Origin: Candidatus Peribacteraceae bacterium
GTDB taxonomy: Bacteria > Patescibacteriota > Gracilibacteria > Peribacterales > Peribacteraceae
Assembly (NCBI GenBank): GCA_028717505.1
Contig: JAQUNQ010000050.1
Location: forward strand, 1 to 8,010
Length of the DNA: 8,010 nt
Direction of reading: 5' to 3'
Shown: in pieces, positions 5,135 through 8,010 of the stretch
Layout: every line of letters starts with the position of its first letter
Numbering within the stretch: the first letter of the stretch is position 1
The notes under the pieces: model-generated
Told to the model about the DNA's origin: nothing
The model's input: the letters and a program-made list of their open reading frames with translations, nothing else
The model's database searches: none
Position numbers and translations under genes: made by a program

Positions 5135-6613
5135 ATGAACCAACTGGTCTCCCGCAGGAAGATGGGCTTCTCCACGCTCCCGCTCCAGAAGAGGAAGGAG
5201 CCGCACGCTTTCCACTACCTGGCGCAGCGTACCTCGTTCTGGCTCGCAATTCTGTCGCTCATTGCGTTCGTCGCCGGCAATATGGTGGGACAGCATGGGT
5301 GGCGGGTGTTCTGGAAGTCCGTGCTTGGGCGCGAAGATGATAGCCTGATCGTCTATACAGGCACAGTGACGCCTCTCGCGCAGGTACCCGATGCGGAGCT
5401 CTGGGCGCGCTACGGGGGGAATTCCGCGGATCACCTGTTCCGGGAGGTGCCGCAGTCCGCCCTCGAGGCGCTCCCGGCCTACAACCCGCGTGCGGGCCTC
5501 GATGCCGTCTACTCCGTGGGATACATGGGATCCTATGAAACGGGTGCGGAGAATTCCGGGAGCCACCCGGGCGTGGATATCCGCGTCCCCGTCGGGACGC
5601 CGGTCCGCGCCATCGCGAACGGCGTCGTGAGTGAGGTGCGCAATGACGGGGGCGGCTTCGGCAAGGTCGTCGTCCTCCGGCACCCGAATGTGCCCGATCC
5701 GGCGAATTCCCGGAAGACGACCGTCCTCTTCTCGGACTACGCGCACCTGAGTGCCATCCTCGTCTCGGAGAACGACATCGTGCAGAAGGGGGATATCATC
5801 GCGCTCTCCGGCGATACGGGGGATGTGAGCGGAGCGCACCTTCACTTCCAGATCGATCGCGCGGACGCCCCCTGGCATCCGTACTGGCCCTTCACGACGG
5901 AGGACCTGAGTGCGGCGCGTCTCACGTCGAACAAGGCCATCAATACGGGGTTCCACAGGGAAGAGGGGCAGCAGTACACGGTGAATCCGCTCCTCTACGT
6001 GCAGTCGAACTACCCCGCCGTGACGACGGTGGCGCAGGAGAACGGTGATACCACATCCTCTGCGAAGAGCGCGGCCGGAGCGAGCAGCTCCGTGACGTGG
6101 CTCTCCCGCGCGCAGTCGCGGCTCGCCGCGCGCCGCATCACGCGTCTCGCCAGCCTCCATGCCTCCACGCCGGTCACCGTGCGCCGTTCGACAGTCATCT
6201 CCTATGCCGATACCACCGTGGCATCGAGCCGCTCCTCCGCCGCTTCCTCCTCCGCCACTGTCGTGAAGAGCCGCGAGGTGGTGGTCTCGCGCACCACGAC
6301 ACTCGCCGTGCCGACGCCCGTGGCTTCCTTGGAGATCACGCATGACGGCTCCTACACGGAGCGCGGGTGGGAGCGCGTGCGCCTGACCCTCCTCGATGCC
6401 GACGGCAACGTTGTCCGCTCGCCTATTCTCGATCGCGACATCGTCCTGCGCGCGGCCTACGGCACGGCGGATTTCGCACCCGCGATGCTCTCCGTCCTCG
6501 ACTTCCAAGACGGGAAGGCGGAAGTGGGCGTGCTGCCCTACGGTCGCAGGACGGTAGTCATCGAAGTGCAGCCGTTCGGCGTCATGAGCCAGCCGCTGCG
6601 GTACACTAAGTAG
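5135..6613 (+). CDS. Membrane-anchored M23-family peptidoglycan endopeptidase
   Basis: M23 (LytM/lysostaphin-type) zinc peptidases cut peptide cross-links in peptidoglycan. The 492-aa product has a basic N-terminus and one hydrophobic segment at about 34-51 (SFWLAILSLIAFVAGNMV), best read as an uncleaved anchor with the rest outside. The catalytic domain (about 125-260) has the zinc motif HPGVD (H144, D148), YAHLS (H204) and HLHF (H235, H237), plus the GTPV.A...G.V block; all key residues are present, so it should be active. A Ser/Thr/Ala-rich, probably disordered linker follows (about 300-385), then a beta-rich C-terminal part (about 393-492, ITHDGSY..RGWERVRLTLLDADGNVV...) that resembles an Ig-like or filamin-type domain without a sure assignment. 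The ATG at 5135 is chosen because the longer frame from 5105 runs through the promoter. It ends in tandem stops TAG-TGA. Divergent from tsaE. Confidence 0.93.
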   Translation: MNQLVSRRKMGFSTLPLQKRKEPHAFHYLAQRTSFWLAILSLIAFVAGNMVGQHGWRVFWKSVLGREDDSLIVYTGTVTPLAQVPDAELWARYGGNSADHLFREVPQSALEALPAYNPRAGLDAVYSVGYMGSYETGAENSGSHPGVDIRVPVGTPVRAIANGVVSEVRNDGGGFGKVVVLRHPNVPDPANSRKTTVLFSDYAHLSAILVSENDIVQKGDIIALSGDTGDVSGAHLHFQIDRADAPWHPYWPFTTEDLSAARLTSNKAINTGFHREEGQQYTVNPLLYVQSNYPAVTTVAQENGDTTSSAKSAAGASSSVTWLSRAQSRLAARRITRLASLHASTPVTVRRSTVISYADTTVASSRSSAASSSATVVKSREVVVSRTTTLAVPTPVASLEITHDGSYTERGWERVRLTLLDADGNVVRSPILDRDIVLRAAYGTADFAPAMLSVLDFQDGKAEVGVLPYGRRTVVIEVQPFGVMSQPLRYTK

Positions 6614-6709
6614 TGAGCAATTGTTTCAATCTTTGAGGAGATCGTGATAGTCCTCCATGGGGCGGCAGGGACGGGGGCGTAGACAATGAAATGGTGAAGG
6701 GATACAGGA
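6614..6709. other. Intergenic region between convergent genes, no clear terminator
   Basis: Ninety-six bases separate the M23 peptidase stop from the transferase stop. The only hairpin I see is a weak 5-bp stem (GAGGA at 6635-6639, TCCTC at 6651-6655, 11-base loop) without a U-tract, so no intrinsic terminator is called. It also holds CCTCCATGGG (6652-6661), a 10-mer shared with the hairpin at 7837-7861. Confidence 0.5.
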
Positions 6710-7792
6710 TTAGAAGAAAGCCTTGCCCTTCCGCCCGGAGTAGAGCGACAGCCAGAGCATGATGAGGAAGAGCGCGACGGCCGAGAGGAATTTCTCGAAG
6801 GTATTCAGGAAGAGCGCCGTGGTGCCGAAGAGCGTCCCGAGGCCGGCAGTGAGGAAGACGATCTGCCGCTCGGACCAGCCCTTCTTCAGCAGGCGGTGAT
6901 GGAGGTGCTCGTTTCCGGTGCTTCCGCGGAACGGCGAGGTACCCTTGCGCAGTCTCCGGAAGACGACGATGCCGGAATCGATGAGCGGGACGCCGAGGAC
7001 GAGGAAGCCCGTCGCCACCTTCCCGCCCGAGTAGATGGTGAGCACGCCGAGGAGGAGCCCGAAGAACATGGAGCCGGTGTCGCCGAGGAGCACGTGGGCC
7101 GGCGGGAAGTCGAAGAGGATGCACGCCGCGCTGATGCTCGCGAGGACGAAGGCGAGGAGCGCGAGGGCGGGGTCATTCACACGCGCGCTCAGGGAAAGGA
7201 AGCCGATGGTGAGGAAACCGATGGTGGAGAGCGTGCTCACCTGCCCGCGCACGCCGTCCGCCCAGTTGAGGGCGTTCATGGTGAGCCCGAGCCATACGAC
7301 AGTGAAGAGCGCCCCGACGAGCGAGGGGCTCCGGAGGAGGTGCGACTGGATCATGAGCGTGTCGAGGTGGATGACTTCGTGGCCCGTGAGGAGGACGAGG
7401 GGATTCGTGAGCGAGTAGATGCGTGTGCCCGTGAGGAAGATGGCGAGGGCGATGATGACCTGCACGAGGAGGCGGAGCCAGCAGGGGAGGGGAGTGCGAT
7501 CATCGAGGAAGGAGACGACTGCGAGGAGCACGACCGCACCCGTGAGGCCGATCGCCTGCGCCGTCCACGGGGGGTCGGAGACGAAAGTCTGGAGGATGGC
7601 GAAGAAGAGGAGGAAGGTGCAGACGGCGAGGAGGCCGGTGGGGTAGGGGAGGCGATGGCGCTTGAGGCCGTAGCGCTCGGGGTAATCGAGGAGGCCGATC
7701 TTCGGGAAGAGGGTGAGCGCGAGGATATGGAGGACCGTCGCGGCGGCGAAGGCGGAGAGGGGGAGCCAGAGGAGGGGGGAGGAGAGTGCCAT
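6710..7792 (-). CDS. WecA/MraY-family polyprenyl-phosphate sugar-1-phosphate transferase
   Basis: Glycosyltransferase family 4 enzymes move a sugar-1-phosphate from a UDP-sugar onto undecaprenyl phosphate at the inner membrane, starting synthesis of peptidoglycan (MraY), teichoic acid or O-antigen (TagO, WecA). The 360-aa product has about ten hydrophobic segments and a normal family length. Key motifs: GLLDYPERYGLKRHRLPYPTG (33-53), FLDDRTPLP with the Mg2+-binding Asp pair D97-D98 (95-103), NALNWADGVRG (173-183), LLGDTGSMFFG (235-245) and GNEHLHHRLL (293-302). The HLHHRLL form points to the WecA/TagO branch rather than MraY. I chose the ATG at 7792; a frame open to 7927 would add 45 residues encoded by intergenic hairpin sequence with no family similarity. 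The ATG has no ribosome binding site and follows a weak extended -10. The exact sugar cannot be told. It converges with the M23 peptidase gene. Confidence 0.93.
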   Translation of the reverse strand: MALSSPLLWLPLSAFAAATVLHILALTLFPKIGLLDYPERYGLKRHRLPYPTGLLAVCTFLLFFAILQTFVSDPPWTAQAIGLTGAVVLLAVVSFLDDRTPLPCWLRLLVQVIIALAIFLTGTRIYSLTNPLVLLTGHEVIHLDTLMIQSHLLRSPSLVGALFTVVWLGLTMNALNWADGVRGQVSTLSTIGFLTIGFLSLSARVNDPALALLAFVLASISAACILFDFPPAHVLLGDTGSMFFGLLLGVLTIYSGGKVATGFLVLGVPLIDSGIVVFRRLRKGTSPFRGSTGNEHLHHRLLKKGWSERQIVFLTAGLGTLFGTTALFLNTFEKFLSAVALFLIMLWLSLYSGRKGKAFF

Positions 7793-7799
7793 CGTTCTG

Positions 7800-7808
7800 A
7801 TTGTGGCA
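7800..7808 (-). promoter_or_regulatory. Weak extended -10 element for the sugar-phosphate transferase gene
   Basis: On the minus strand TGCCACAAT is TGn plus CACAAT (4/6), ending 7 bases before the ATG at 7792. No -35 is visible. It fits the leaderless pattern of the other genes here but is weak on its own. Confidence 0.35.
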
Positions 7809-7836
7809 CGTTCTTTCGGATTCCTCCATCCCCCAA

Positions 7837-7861
7837 CCCCTTCCTCCCATGGAGGAAGGGG
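7837..7861. repeat. Perfect 11-bp inverted repeat (hairpin) in intergenic region
   Basis: Arm CCCCTTCCTCC (7837-7847), loop CAT, arm GGAGGAAGGGG (7851-7861). No mismatch. It has no U-tract on either side and lies upstream of both divergent genes, so it is not an ordinary terminator. It could be a REP-like intergenic palindrome or a protein-binding site. Confidence 0.85.
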
Positions 7862-7865
7862 ACAC

Positions 7866-7885
7866 AGACGCACCGGCGTGCGTCT
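7866..7885. repeat. Perfect 8-bp inverted repeat (second hairpin)
   Basis: Arm AGACGCAC (7866-7873), loop CGGC, arm GTGCGTCT (7878-7885), only 4 bases after the first hairpin. It lies just upstream of the -10-like element at 7890-7898, where a -35 or an operator of the last gene would be. Confidence 0.8.
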
Positions 7886-7889
7886 CTTC

Positions 7890-7898
7890 TGGCATACT
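7890..7898 (+). promoter_or_regulatory. Weak extended -10 element for the last gene
   Basis: TGGCATACT is TGn plus CATACT (4/6), ending 6 bases before the ATG at 7905. A transcript from it would be leaderless. No -35 is seen. Confidence 0.35.
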
Positions 7899-7904
7899 CC
7901 CTCC

Positions 7905-7994
7905 ATGACCAGACCGCGGAAGAACATCCACCGCGAACTCTACGGCATCATCGGTGCTGTCCCGCATGCGGCGCAGGTGCAGCGGGCATGGAAC
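7905..7994 (+). CDS. Hypothetical protein, 3'-truncated (first 30 codons)
   Basis: An open frame begins with ATG at 7905, preceded by CTCCCTCC, and reads MTRPRKNIHRELYGIIGAVP (1-20), then HAAQVQRAWN (21-30), before running into adapter sequence. Third positions are mostly G or C, as in real genes here, and the frame starts right after a -10-like element. The N-terminus is basic. Too little remains to name it. Codons after 7994 would be read from adapter and must not be translated. Confidence 0.5.
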
Positions 7995-8010
7995 AGATCG
8001 GAAGAGCACA
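7995..8010. other. Illumina TruSeq adapter sequence (artefact)
   Basis: AGATCGGAAGAGCACA matches exactly the first 16 bases of the well-known Illumina TruSeq read-1 adapter. Its place at the very end of the sequence is what untrimmed read-through at a contig end produces. It should be masked and not annotated as biology. Confidence 0.95.

Noticed and set aside
5111..6508. Long minus-strand open frame (465 codons) opposite the M23 peptidase gene
   Set aside because: Same reason: low-complexity Arg/His/Gly-rich mirror of a gene with complete M23 motifs.
6626..6658. Ten-residue minus-strand mini-frame MEDYHDLLKD
   Set aside because: It looks like the start of a protein but is followed at once by TGA, has no support from spacing or a promoter, and is too short to judge. 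A gene remnant is possible but cannot be shown.
7793..7927. N-terminal extension of the sugar-phosphate transferase from an ATG at 7927
   Set aside because: It would translate the intergenic hairpins, overlap the divergent gene's start and add 45 residues not found in the family.
1..8010. Recoded genome using UGA for glycine, as in some Patescibacteria
   Set aside because: TGA ends miaA, the 56-aa gene and the ZIP gene at sensible lengths, and no gene has an internal in-frame TGA.
1..8010. CRISPR array, tRNA, mobile element or defence system
   Set aside because: I saw no regularly spaced repeats, no cloverleaf with the T-loop consensus, and no transposase, integrase or nuclease gene on either strand.

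Overview
This is an 8 kb piece of a GC-rich bacterial chromosome. Third codon positions are mostly G or C in every gene, and the standard code applies: TGA, TAA and TAG all end genes, with no in-frame TGA. All recognisable genes are housekeeping or cell-envelope genes, and I see no tRNA, rRNA, CRISPR array, transposase, integrase or phage gene. The compact layout, the many uncharacterised small or membrane proteins and a TsaE-HD fusion would suit an uncultivated lineage such as Patescibacteria, but that placement is a low-confidence guess. The last 16 bases (7995-8010) match the start of the Illumina TruSeq adapter exactly, so this is probably the end of a shotgun or metagenome contig, and the genomic sequence should be taken to stop at about 7994.

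Layout, left to right: a 5'-truncated miaA (tRNA A37 prenyltransferase, +); a two-gene minus-strand unit encoding two small uncharacterised proteins (128 and 56 aa); rarA (replication-associated AAA+ ATPase, +); an unknown membrane protein (+); a minus-strand unit with a TsaE-HD fusion (t6A37 tRNA modification ATPase joined to an HD phosphohydrolase-like domain) followed by a ZIP metal transporter; a membrane-anchored M23 peptidoglycan endopeptidase (+); a WecA/MraY-family polyprenyl-phosphate sugar-phosphate transferase (-); and the first 30 codons of an unknown gene (+) cut off by the adapter. No stretch longer than 300 bases lacks a gene.

The genes do not form one pathway. MiaA and TsaE both serve modification of tRNA position 37. 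The M23 peptidase and the WecA-like enzyme both concern the cell wall or surface glycans. RarA acts at stalled replication forks. No mobile or defence system is visible.

The most distinctive signals are regulatory. All seven promoter-proximal genes have a -10 element (six of them preceded by TGn) ending only 6-23 bases before the chosen ATG, implying leaderless or very short-leader mRNAs. Several ATGs follow a C-rich pyrimidine tract rather than a purine-rich ribosome binding site. The divergent pair tsaE-HD / M23 peptidase appears to share one palindromic extended -10 element read on both strands. A tandem pair of perfect hairpins sits between the sugar-phosphate transferase gene and the truncated last gene.
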